Source: SCUN01 sp046598935 (GTDB taxonomy: Bacteria > Acidobacteriota > Vicinamibacteria > Vicinamibacterales > SCN-69-37). Taken from it: DNA of 31,260 nucleotides. A program made the position numbers and the translations under genes. The DNA lies in the NCBI GenBank assembly GCA_046598935.1, contig JBKJHW010000083.1, positions 1 through 31,260 of the forward strand, read 5' to 3'. A model generated the notes under the pieces. It did no database searches and was not told where the DNA came from. It was given only the letters and a program-made list of their open reading frames with translations. Shown here one piece after another: positions 1 to 7,120 of this stretch. Every line of letters starts with the position of its first letter. The first letter of the stretch is position 1.

Positions 1-66
1 GGCGCCATCGTGCTGCTTGTCATCTACCGGCTGGTGACGAAGCGCCGGGTTACTGCGGGCGTCTAG
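1..66 (+). CDS. C-terminal end of a small membrane protein (partial)
   Basis: Only the last 21 codons are in the window, ending at TAG 64-66. They encode a hydrophobic stretch (AIVLLVIY) followed by a basic tail (RLVTKRR), as at the cytoplasmic end of a final membrane helix. This resembles the end of GlsB/YeaQ/YmgE-type small membrane proteins, but the fragment is too short to assign. Its stop codon overlaps the stop of the converging arsR gene in the four bases CTAG (63-66). Confidence 0.5.
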   Translation, partial: GAIVLLVIYRLVTKRRVTAGV

Positions 67-440
67 CAACAGCTCTTCGCGGCTCGTTCCAACGTCGTCA
101 CCGGCACGTCGATCACCTGGCTGAGTTTCTTTCGGTCGGTGATCGCCGCGCCGTTTGACGACAGTGCCGCGAGAGCGGATCGAAGCACGCCGCTGATGGC
201 CGCGTCGTCGATCTCGGCGAGGCGGTAGTGCACCCAGAGCCCGTCGCGGCGGGTGGCGACCAAGCCTGACTTGCGCAGATGCGCCAGGTGGCGTGAAGCC
301 GTCGGCTGCGGGATATCCAGGGCTTCATGGATATTGCACACACAGACCTCGCCGGAAGCGAGCAGTCCAAGAATGCGCCGTCGGGTGTCATCCGCGAGGG
401 CGTTGAAGACCCGGTCCAGGCCGGCGGGAAGCGTTTTCAT
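63..440 (-). CDS. arsR: ArsR/SmtB-family metalloregulatory repressor
   Basis: This is a 125-residue winged-helix repressor of the ArsR/SmtB family, which leaves DNA when it binds As(III) or a similar metal. The start is the ATG at 440, because longer in-frame extensions run through the promoter and into arsM. The helix-turn-helix (DIPQPTASRHLAHLRKSGLV, about residues 42-61) and wing (RRDGLWVHYRL) are clear. The classical thiolate motif is present as GEVCVCNIHEA, with Cys33 and Cys35, where the canonical form is ELCVCDL. The protein also ends in a Cys-Cys pair (124-125), which could add a third thiolate, as in ArsR types with C-terminal cysteines; that is inference. It is divergent from arsM and most likely represses both genes from the shared inverted repeat at 439-483. 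Confidence 0.93.
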   Translation of the reverse strand: MKTLPAGLDRVFNALADDTRRRILGLLASGEVCVCNIHEALDIPQPTASRHLAHLRKSGLVATRRDGLWVHYRLAEIDDAAISGVLRSALAALSSNGAAITDRKKLSQVIDVPVTTLERAAKSCC

Positions 441-483
441 ATTCGTCTTGACGAATATATCAGAGTCCCTATATATTCGCCAA
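439..483. promoter_or_regulatory. Divergent arsR/arsM promoters inside an inverted-repeat operator
   Basis: An inverted repeat pairs TTGACGAATATAT (448-460, plus strand) with TTGGCGAATATAT (483-471, minus strand), 12 of 13 identical around a 10-bp spacer. Each arm supplies a -35 box, and the opposite arm supplies the -10. For arsM this is TTGACG 448-453, 18 bp, TATATT 472-477. For arsR it is TTGGCG 483-478, 18 bp, TATATT 459-454. A second, perfect palindrome, ATATTCGTC-TT-GACGAATAT, lies at 439-458 and covers the arsR start codon. ATATTCG half-sites fit ArsR-family operators. Binding here would block both polymerases. Confidence 0.75.
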
Positions 484-504
484 ATCGCATATATGGAGAC
501 GCCA

Positions 505-1344
505 ATGACTAACACGACTGACACGACTGACACAAACCTGATCGACATCGTTAAAGACAAGTACGGCGCTATCGCCCGCAAGGTCACCGCCGGAAGCACC
601 GAAGCTGCTTCCTGCTGCGGTCCCGCCTGCTGCGGCGGCGACCAGGACCCGATTTCCGCAAATCTGTACTCCGACACCGAAGCCGCTGAAGTGCCGGCCG
701 ACGCGATCACTGCATCGCTTGGCTGCGGCAATCCAACCGCTCTTGCTGAGCTGCGCGCCGGCGATACCGTTCTCGACCTCGGGTCCGGCGGCGGCATCGA
801 TGTGCTGCTCTCGGCCAGGCGCGTTGGGCCGTCGGGCAAGGCCTACGGACTGGACATGACCGACGACATGCTCGCGCTCGCGCTCGAAAACAAGAAGAAG
901 GCGGGCGCGACAAACGTGGAGTTCCTCAAGGGGCACATCGAGAACATCCCGCTGCCGGCGAACACGATCGACGTCATCATCTCGAACTGCGTGATCAACC
1001 TTTCGGGAAACAAGGATCGCGTGATGTCCGAAGCGTTCCGCGTCCTCAAGCCGGGCGGCCGGTTTGCCGTGTCCGATGTCGTCCGTCTGCGCGATGTGCC
1101 CGACGACGTGAAGAAAAACATGGAGCTGTGGGTCGGCTGCGTCGCCGGCGCGCTCCATAAAGATGACTACGTCGCCAAGCTTGAGGCAGCCGGGTTTACC
1201 GACGTCGACGTCGAAGTGACGCGCGAGTACCGCGCGGCCGAGGCGCAAAGCTTCCTGGAGAATTCCGGCCTTGATGTCGCGGAGTACGCCGCCAAGGTCG
1301 ACGGCGCGTTCATCAGCGCGTTCATTCGCGCGAAGAAGCCGTAA
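505..1344 (+). CDS. arsM: Arsenite methyltransferase ArsM
   Basis: This cytosolic SAM-dependent enzyme methylates As(III) to methylated arsenicals. The 279-residue length is typical. The start at 505 is chosen because GGAG (495-498) sits 6 bp upstream; ATG 493 is a weaker in-frame alternative. SAM motif I is VLDLGSGGGID (residues 89-99). The three cysteines that bind As(III) in characterised ArsM enzymes have clear counterparts: Cys74 (SLGCGNP), Cys162 (SNCVINLS) and Cys212 (WVGCVAGAL). An N-terminal CCGPACCGG stretch (Cys37/38 and Cys42/43), common in bacterial ArsM, may help capture the metalloid. Control is probably by the divergent ArsR. No arsenite efflux pump or arsenate reductase is in the window, so methylation may be the main local resistance step; genes elsewhere cannot be excluded. 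gltX begins 10 bp downstream. Confidence 0.96.
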   Translation: MTNTTDTTDTNLIDIVKDKYGAIARKVTAGSTEAASCCGPACCGGDQDPISANLYSDTEAAEVPADAITASLGCGNPTALAELRAGDTVLDLGSGGGIDVLLSARRVGPSGKAYGLDMTDDMLALALENKKKAGATNVEFLKGHIENIPLPANTIDVIISNCVINLSGNKDRVMSEAFRVLKPGGRFAVSDVVRLRDVPDDVKKNMELWVGCVAGALHKDDYVAKLEAAGFTDVDVEVTREYRAAEAQSFLENSGLDVAEYAAKVDGAFISAFIRAKKP

Positions 1345-1354
1345 TATTCGTAGC

Positions 1355-2815
1355 ATGCCGCCACGCGTCCGTTTCGCGCCCTCGCCGACCGGCTACCTGC
1401 ATGTCGGCGGCGCGCGAACGGCGCTGTTCAACTGGCTCTACGCGCGGCGTCACGGCGGCACGTTCATTCTGAGAATCGAAGACACTGACGTCGAGCGATC
1501 GTCAACCGACATGGTCACGGCGATCTTCGACAGCATGACGTGGCTCGGGCTCGACTGGGACGAAGGTCCGGGTGTCGGCGGGCCGCATGCGCCGTACCTG
1601 CAGACCGAGCGCCTCGACAAATATCGCTCGGCCGGCGACGCGCTCGTCGCATCGGGCCACGCGTATCGCTGTTTCTGCCAGCCTGAAGACCTGAAGGCCG
1701 AGCGCGCAGCCGCCGAGGCTGCCGGAAAGACGTGGAACTACGACCGGCGCTGTCACAGACGATCCGCCGAAGACATTGCCGCGAAATTGGCAGCCGCTGA
1801 GCCGAACGCGATCCGCTTTCTCGTTCCGGAAGGCGTCACGGCCTTCGACGACCTCGTGCACGGCCGCATCGAGTTCGACAACGCCAACATCGAAGACTTC
1901 GTCGTCATTCGTTCCGACAGTTATCCGACGTACCACCTGTCGGCGGTCGTCGATGACGTGGATATGGAAGTTACGGAGGTGGTTCGCGGCGACGACCACA
2001 TTTCCAACACTCCGAAGCAGGTGTTGCTCTACACGGCGATGGGCGCGCCGGTTCCGCGCTTCGCGCACGTGCCGCTCATCATGGGCCCGGACAAGAAGCG
2101 CCTCAGCAAGCGTCACGGCGCGACGTCTGTCGGTGAATACGAACGGCACGGATACCTGCCCGAAGCGATGGTCAACTTTCTGGCGCTTCTCGGCTGGTCG
2201 CCGGGAGGCGATCAGGAGCTGTTCACGCGCCGAGAGCTGATCGGGCGCTTCGACCTGGAGGGCATCAGCGGCGGTAACGCCGTGTTCAATACCGAGAAAC
2301 TCGACTGGTTCAACCAGCAGCACATCATGCGTCTTCCGGCCGACGAGATCCTGCGGCGCATTCGCGACGACCTGAAGAGCGCCGGCTGGTGGTCGGATGA
2401 TCTGTTGAACGTGCGGTTCGAGTGGATGGCGAAAGTGGTTGAGCTGCTGAAGCCGCGGGCGAAGAAGTTATCGGACTTCGTTCCCCAGATGCGCGCGTTT
2501 TTCGCGGCCACGCCTGACGAGTTGCTCTTTGATGAAGCCGCCGTCGCGAAACATCTGGGTGATCCCCTGATGCCTGATCTGCGCAGGGCGTTCGCAGAGA
2601 AAATCCGCACGATCGAGCCGTACGACGCGGCGGCGATCGAAGCGGCACTCCGCGCGCTCGCCGCCGAGCGCGGCGTCAAGGCCGGAGTGCTGATTCACGC
2701 CACGCGAGTGGCGGTGACCGGCCAGGGCAACAGCCCCGGGCTTTTCGAAGTACTCGAGCTCGTGGGCCGCGAACAGGTCATCGAGCGGATCATGTTCGAC
2801 CGCACCGCGCGCTAG
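1355..2815 (+). CDS. gltX: Glutamyl-tRNA synthetase
   Basis: This cytosolic class I synthetase charges tRNA-Glu with glutamate. The 486-residue length matches bacterial GluRS. The start at 1355 gives the usual N-terminus PPRVRFAPSPTGYLHVGGART, with the HIGH motif as HVGG (residues 16-19). The KMSKS-like loop is KKRLSKR (247-253). A Cys-rich patch (CFCQPED through YDRRCHR, about residues 106-133) matches the zinc-binding insertion of many GluRS enzymes. The C-terminal helical anticodon-binding domain is complete. The start is only 10 bp after the arsM stop, so it may be read through from the arsenic-responsive promoter, which would be an odd arrangement for an essential gene; an internal promoter within arsM is likely. 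A tRNA-Gln lies in this window, but whether this GluRS also charges tRNA-Gln cannot be told. Confidence 0.98.
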   Translation: MPPRVRFAPSPTGYLHVGGARTALFNWLYARRHGGTFILRIEDTDVERSSTDMVTAIFDSMTWLGLDWDEGPGVGGPHAPYLQTERLDKYRSAGDALVASGHAYRCFCQPEDLKAERAAAEAAGKTWNYDRRCHRRSAEDIAAKLAAAEPNAIRFLVPEGVTAFDDLVHGRIEFDNANIEDFVVIRSDSYPTYHLSAVVDDVDMEVTEVVRGDDHISNTPKQVLLYTAMGAPVPRFAHVPLIMGPDKKRLSKRHGATSVGEYERHGYLPEAMVNFLALLGWSPGGDQELFTRRELIGRFDLEGISGGNAVFNTEKLDWFNQQHIMRLPADEILRRIRDDLKSAGWWSDDLLNVRFEWMAKVVELLKPRAKKLSDFVPQMRAFFAATPDELLFDEAAVAKHLGDPLMPDLRRAFAEKIRTIEPYDAAAIEAALRALAAERGVKAGVLIHATRVAVTGQGNSPGLFEVLELVGREQVIERIMFDRTAR

Positions 2816-2833
2816 CTTTGCTAAGCTCCCTCG

Positions 2834-3457
2834 GTGCACGTCAAAGATCCAGCCGGCGCTTTTGAGAAGGGACGGCGCCACCTCATGCGCCGGGATCCCC
2901 GTCTCGGCGCGCACATCAAGAAGATGGGCCGCCTCCGGCCCACGTTTGCTCCACGAGACCCGTTTCACGCGCTCGTGCGCGCTGTCGTATCCCAGCAACT
3001 GTCGACCAAGGCCGCAGACACGATCGAACGCCGTGTCGTCGCATTACTCGGCGGGCCGGCCGGGCTCTCACCGCAATCATTGCTCGCTGCCGACCAGACT
3101 GCGCTTCGCGCCGCCGGGTTGAGCTGGCCGAAAATTTCCTACATGCGCGATCTCGCCGACCATGTCGTCGACGGCCGCCTGGATCTCTACGGCCTCAAAC
3201 ACAAATCAGATGACGAGATCATCGAGGAGATTACGGCGGTCAAGGGATTCGGCCGCTGGTCCGCCGAGATGTTCCTGATGTTCTGCCTGCACCGGCCCGA
3301 CGTTTTTCCCGTCGGCGACCTCGGCATCGTGAAGGGCGTGCAGCAACTCACCGGCATGAAGAAACGGCCGAAGCCGCGGACGATGGTGCGAGCCGCGGAT
3401 GGATGGAAGCCGTATCGATCAGTCGCGAGCTGGTATTTGTGGAGGCTGCTCGAGTGA
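2834..3457 (+). CDS. DNA-3-methyladenine glycosylase, AlkA/HhH-GPD type
   Basis: This is a base-excision repair enzyme that removes alkylated bases from DNA. The 207-residue protein starts at GTG 2834, 18 bp after gltX. It carries a complete helix-hairpin-helix/GPD core: the hairpin VKGFGRWSAEMFLMF (GFG at residues 138-140) and the catalytic aspartate Asp162 in FPVGDLGIVKG. The VVSQQLSTKAA segment near residues 54-64 is the usual AlkA/MagIII fold signature. It lacks the C-terminal [4Fe-4S] cysteines of EndoIII/MutY, and its length fits the short AlkA-like proteins that have no N-terminal domain. Substrate range (3-methyladenine or broader) cannot be read from sequence. Confidence 0.93.
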   Translation: MHVKDPAGAFEKGRRHLMRRDPRLGAHIKKMGRLRPTFAPRDPFHALVRAVVSQQLSTKAADTIERRVVALLGGPAGLSPQSLLAADQTALRAAGLSWPKISYMRDLADHVVDGRLDLYGLKHKSDDEIIEEITAVKGFGRWSAEMFLMFCLHRPDVFPVGDLGIVKGVQQLTGMKKRPKPRTMVRAADGWKPYRSVASWYLWRLLE

Positions 3458-3500
3458 CCTCGTACACAGCCGCCCCAGGTCCGGCGTCTGGAAGGACAGC

Positions 3501-4925
3501 ATGACGCTCCGTAAGCAACTGGTGGTTGGCAGCGTCGCCGCTGCTGCCGCCGTGGCCATCGCAGGCACGCTGGCGATCGAGACGCTTCGCGCCCGGGACC
3601 GGCGCATCGCGCTCGAGCGCGCATCGGCGGCCGCGGTCACCGAGCATTCGAAAGAGGCCTGCGACGCGTCGCCCAACTGGTTCCTCGCCGGTCCTCGCGA
3701 GGGCCGGCCGACACAAGAGGAGCTCGCGCAGCCGGACGCCGACGTCTACACGAAGCGGCCGGACACCAACGCGCGGCCTTTCGAGTTCTTCGCGTTCGAT
3801 GAAGAGTTCAAGGCCGTCTCGACCGCCGCGCCGCGGTTTCCTGATGCACTGAGGCTGGCGCTGAAGTCAGGCAACGAGTTTGTGAGCCAGACATGGAAAG
3901 GCCCCGACGGCCTCGGCGTCGAAACCGCTCGATGGACAGCGTGGCGCCAGAGTGAGTGCGCCGTCCTGCTGTTTCGCGCGGCTCCGCCACCACATCAACC
4001 GTGGCAGCGCGCGGGCTTATTCGCCGGACTCTTCGCAGCCACGTTCCTCGCGGTGTTCGTGACCGGCATGCCGACCGAACGCCGGGCCCGGGCCGTGTCG
4101 AATGCCATGCGCGGCTCCGCGCGGGATAGCTACGCTGCGATGCTGCCGATGGCCGGCTCTGACGAGCTCGCTTCGGTCAACGCCATCTTCAGCGACGCCG
4201 CTACGGAGATTCGCCAACGCACCACCGAGATTCGAGAACAACAGGCCGCGCTTCGCCGGTTGTCCGAGGAGACCTCGCATGACATCGTCGCACCGCTCCA
4301 TGCGGTGCCCCAGCGCATCGCTGACGTGCTGGCGTCGGTCAGCCTCACGCCTGCGGTGCGCGAGCAGATGTTCGCCGCGCTCCGGGATGCGCAGACCGTC
4401 GCGCTCCGCGGCGCGAATCTCGTCATCGCCGCGCGCCTGCGCGACAGGGACGCCGGTATCCAGACAGGATCCGTAGACCTCACCGCCACGGTGACCAAGG
4501 TTGTGTCGGATTACGCGATGCTCGCCAACGCGTTCGGCGTGCGGCTCTCGGCGTCGGTGCCGGACGCCGCCGTAATGGCGACCGGCGACCCCGACCTCTT
4601 CGAGTCCGCGCTCGCAAACCTCGTCGACAACGCGATCCGCTATACCAAACCGGGCGGAGCCGCCGTCGTCAATCTCGACGGCGATCCGCGCGGCCGGTTC
4701 AAGCTGGTCGTCAGTGATGACGGCGCGGGGCTGAACGACGCGATGCTGAAATATGTCAACGGCGTGCGCCGTTTCCGTGGCGACGAGCGCCGCAAACACC
4801 GGCTCGACGAAGTGGGGCTGGGCCTGGCGATCGTCCACGAAGTAACGGGCCGGGCGAAGATCGGCCTGACGTTCCGCCGCAAAGACTACGGCGGGCTCGA
4901 AGTCACACTGCAGTTTTCGCAGTAG
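3501..4925 (+). CDS. Membrane sensor histidine kinase (orphan)
   Basis: This 474-residue sensor kinase starts at ATG 3501, preceded by AGGA at 3493-3496; an in-frame extension upstream overlaps the glycosylase gene and is rejected. Helix 1 spans about residues 8-27. A periplasmic region of roughly 140 residues and a second helix (about 171-190) follow, then a HAMP-like linker. The phospho-acceptor is His260 in EETSHDIVAPLHAV. The ATPase domain has the N box (NLVDNAIRY, 373-381), G1 (DDGAG, 406-410) and G2 (GLGLAI, 439-444). The H box has HDI rather than the usual HELRTP, so the dimerisation domain is divergent. No response regulator is adjacent, so its partner is unknown. It lies 43 bp after the glycosylase gene and 9 bp before the dehydrogenase pair, so it could share transcripts with either. 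Confidence 0.92.
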   Translation: MTLRKQLVVGSVAAAAAVAIAGTLAIETLRARDRRIALERASAAAVTEHSKEACDASPNWFLAGPREGRPTQEELAQPDADVYTKRPDTNARPFEFFAFDEEFKAVSTAAPRFPDALRLALKSGNEFVSQTWKGPDGLGVETARWTAWRQSECAVLLFRAAPPPHQPWQRAGLFAGLFAATFLAVFVTGMPTERRARAVSNAMRGSARDSYAAMLPMAGSDELASVNAIFSDAATEIRQRTTEIREQQAALRRLSEETSHDIVAPLHAVPQRIADVLASVSLTPAVREQMFAALRDAQTVALRGANLVIAARLRDRDAGIQTGSVDLTATVTKVVSDYAMLANAFGVRLSASVPDAAVMATGDPDLFESALANLVDNAIRYTKPGGAAVVNLDGDPRGRFKLVVSDDGAGLNDAMLKYVNGVRRFRGDERRKHRLDEVGLGLAIVHEVTGRAKIGLTFRRKDYGGLEVTLQFSQ

Positions 4926-4934
4926 AATCCGCCG

Positions 4935-5528
4935 ATGATCAACCGGCGTGCCTTGTTGCAACTCGGTAGCGTGGTCGTGGCGTGGCGGCCGTTTGCGCGG
5001 CTCAGGCTGCTGGCGCAGGCGCCGGCGCCGACCTTCACAACAGAACAGATCAAGACACTAGGCGGCATCGCCGAAGCCGCGCTGCCATCGGCGCTCGACG
5101 CTGAGGCTCGCGACGGGGCCGTGCGAAAGTTCGTCGCCTGGCATGTGAACTATCGCGAAGGCGCGGACATGGGTCACGGATACGGCAACTCGACGCTGCG
5201 CCAGAAGTCCGGGCCCGCTGTCGCGCCGCGGTATCCCGCGCAGTTCGCCGCTCTGGATCAATCGGCAATCGCACAAGGGGCAGTGTCATTCGCCGCCGCC
5301 TCGCCGGCGATCCGCCGCCGCGTCGTCGACGCGGCGTTGAATGGCACGCCACCGGTCAATCGCCTGCCGGCACGTCCAACGGGCGCCAATCTCGTCGCCG
5401 ATTTCATCGGCATGTATTTCACGAGCGCCGGCGCGTTCGACCTCGCGTATCAAGCCGCAATCGGCCGTGACGATTGCCGCGGCCTGGAGAACTCCGACCA
5501 GCCGCCGCCCGCACTCGGAGGCCGATGA
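4935..5528 (+). CDS. Gluconate 2-dehydrogenase subunit 3-like small subunit, Tat-exported
   Basis: This 197-residue protein begins with a twin-arginine type signal (NRRALLQLGSVVVAW, Arg-Arg at residues 4-5). The mature part resembles the small subunit 3 family of membrane-bound flavin dehydrogenases of sugars and polyols. In that family the small subunit carries the Tat signal and escorts the FAD-bearing large subunit to the periplasm. Support here comes from size, signal and position: the stop overlaps the start of a GMC large subunit (ATGA, 5525-5528), so the two are translationally coupled. It has no heme motif. No cytochrome c subunit gene is adjacent, so the electron acceptor of the complex is not visible in this window. 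Confidence 0.8.
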   Translation: MINRRALLQLGSVVVAWRPFARLRLLAQAPAPTFTTEQIKTLGGIAEAALPSALDAEARDGAVRKFVAWHVNYREGADMGHGYGNSTLRQKSGPAVAPRYPAQFAALDQSAIAQGAVSFAAASPAIRRRVVDAALNGTPPVNRLPARPTGANLVADFIGMYFTSAGAFDLAYQAAIGRDDCRGLENSDQPPPALGGR

Positions 5529-7120
5529 TGCAGGCGCGGCGCACAGTTTCCGCGGATTACGTGATCATCGGCGGCGGCATCACCAGCGCGATGGTCGCCC
5601 AGAAACTCAGCGAGCTCAAACCCTCCGCGACAATCATCATCGTGGAAGCGGGATCCCAGCTCTACGACAGCGACAACCGCTTTCAATATCGCCAGCGCGG
5701 CCTCGACTACGGCGAGAACCAGTGGCCGGGCGATTTCATTGCGGATCAGGCGCCCGACGGCATGATCTCGCGGACGATGGCGGTGGGCGGATCGGCGCTT
5801 CACTGGGGCGGCGTCTGCAACAGATTCTCGGAGGAAGACACGCGCCTGAAATCGATGTACGGCATCTCCACTGACTGGCCGCTCGAGTGGGCCGATCTGG
5901 AGAAGTCTTACTGCGAAGCGGAGCGTCGCATCGGCGTATCTGGTGAACCGAGCCCGCTCAAGGAAGATTGGCGCAGCGAACCGTTTCCGATGCCCGCGAT
6001 GACGCCGAGCTACAACCTCACGCAGCTGAAGACATGGGCGGAGAAGAGCGGCGTGCCGTTCTGGACGACGCCGCAGGCGAAGAACACCGTTGATGGATAC
6101 GGCGGGCGCAGCAAATGCCATCGATGCAACACGTGCGAGATTTGTCCGACCGGCGCGCGGTATTCGCCGGACTGGACGTTCAAGCAGCTTATTGCCGACA
6201 AAACCCGCAAGGTCGAACTCCACGCCAACACCCTCGTGCGCAAGCTCGTGCTCGACGACACGTCCACGCGTGTTGTGGCAGCGCACGCCGTGAGCCAGGA
6301 TGGAACGGCGCGCGAAACCGAGTACCGCGCCAAAACGTTCGTCATCGCTTCCGGATATGTGTGGAGCGCACACCTTCTGTTGAACTCTGCCGAGGCACGG
6401 TTTCCAACGGGCCTCGCAAACAAAACCGACCAGGTCGGCCGCTACATCAACGGCCACCTTGCATATCAAGCGCAGATCGATCTGGACCTGCGGATTTTCC
6501 CCGGTATGAATGAACAGCACAGCCTGATCTCGCGGCAATACTTCCGCTGCGCGACCGACAAGCCGTACGTTCGCCATGACCTGCGTGTCTGGGAAAGCGG
6601 CAGCGGCCGTGAACCGCGCCTGCGGGATGGAGCCGGCAAACTCCTTCTTGGCGACGATTTGATGAACGAATGGCGATCGCGCACCCGGCGCGGCTCTGCG
6701 CGCGTGCGCGGCTATTTCACCGTCGAGCCCGACAAGGAAAGCCGGATCACGCTCGACTCGTCACGAAAGAATCGGCACGGCGACCCCATGCCACTTGTAC
6801 GTCACAAGATCGACGGCCCGAGCGAAAGCCTGGGGCCGGCGACGCGCGCGCACTTCGAGACTGTGTTCGCTGGACTCGCAAAGGCCAACGACGGCAGGCT
6901 CGGCGGCGTCAGCGCGCTGAACTATCAGGATCATCCCGCGGGCGGCTGCCGGATGGGCGCCGATCCCAACACCAGCGTGGTGAATTCGTTCGGCCGGACG
7001 CACGATCACGAAAACCTGTTTGTCGTTGGAGCGCCGACGCTGCCAACTGGCGGCTGCACGAACGGGACCTTGACGTTTGTGGCCGTCGCGCTCAGATCGG
7101 TTCCGGAGATCGCCCGCTAG
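5525..7120 (+). CDS. GMC-family FAD dehydrogenase, large subunit, with CX2CX2CX2C motif
   Basis: This 531-residue flavoprotein likely oxidises a sugar, polyol or alcohol. The start is ATG 5525 or ATG 5528, overlapping the small-subunit stop. FAD-binding features are DYVIIGGGIT (residues 11-20) and the GGSALHWGGV segment. The GMC C-terminus is complete, with the catalytic pair His470 (QDHPAGGCRMG) and Asn513 (GGCTNGTL). Cysteines 198, 201, 204 and 207 form a regular CX2CX2CX2CP motif, as in ferredoxin-type clusters. Related FAD-dependent glucose and fructose dehydrogenases carry an Fe-S cluster in a similar place, so this enzyme probably passes electrons through a cluster rather than to oxygen; that is inference. 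It lacks its own export signal and is likely carried by the Tat-signal small subunit. Its stop overlaps the converging permease stop in CTAG (7117-7120). Confidence 0.93.
   Translation: MMQARRTVSADYVIIGGGITSAMVAQKLSELKPSATIIIVEAGSQLYDSDNRFQYRQRGLDYGENQWPGDFIADQAPDGMISRTMAVGGSALHWGGVCNRFSEEDTRLKSMYGISTDWPLEWADLEKSYCEAERRIGVSGEPSPLKEDWRSEPFPMPAMTPSYNLTQLKTWAEKSGVPFWTTPQAKNTVDGYGGRSKCHRCNTCEICPTGARYSPDWTFKQLIADKTRKVELHANTLVRKLVLDDTSTRVVAAHAVSQDGTARETEYRAKTFVIASGYVWSAHLLLNSAEARFPTGLANKTDQVGRYINGHLAYQAQIDLDLRIFPGMNEQHSLISRQYFRCATDKPYVRHDLRVWESGSGREPRLRDGAGKLLLGDDLMNEWRSRTRRGSARVRGYFTVEPDKESRITLDSSRKNRHGDPMPLVRHKIDGPSESLGPATRAHFETVFAGLAKANDGRLGGVSALNYQDHPAGGCRMGADPNTSVVNSFGRTHDHENLFVVGAPTLPTGGCTNGTLTFVAVALRSVPEIAR

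Noticed and set aside
469..1356. 295-residue open frame on the minus strand opposite arsM
   Set aside because: It is the antisense shadow of a well-supported gene in GC-rich DNA, rich in Arg/Val/Asp without domain features.
5450..6577. 375-residue minus-strand frame opposite the GMC gene
   Set aside because: The sense strand carries a complete enzyme with catalytic residues; the antisense frame shows only biased composition.
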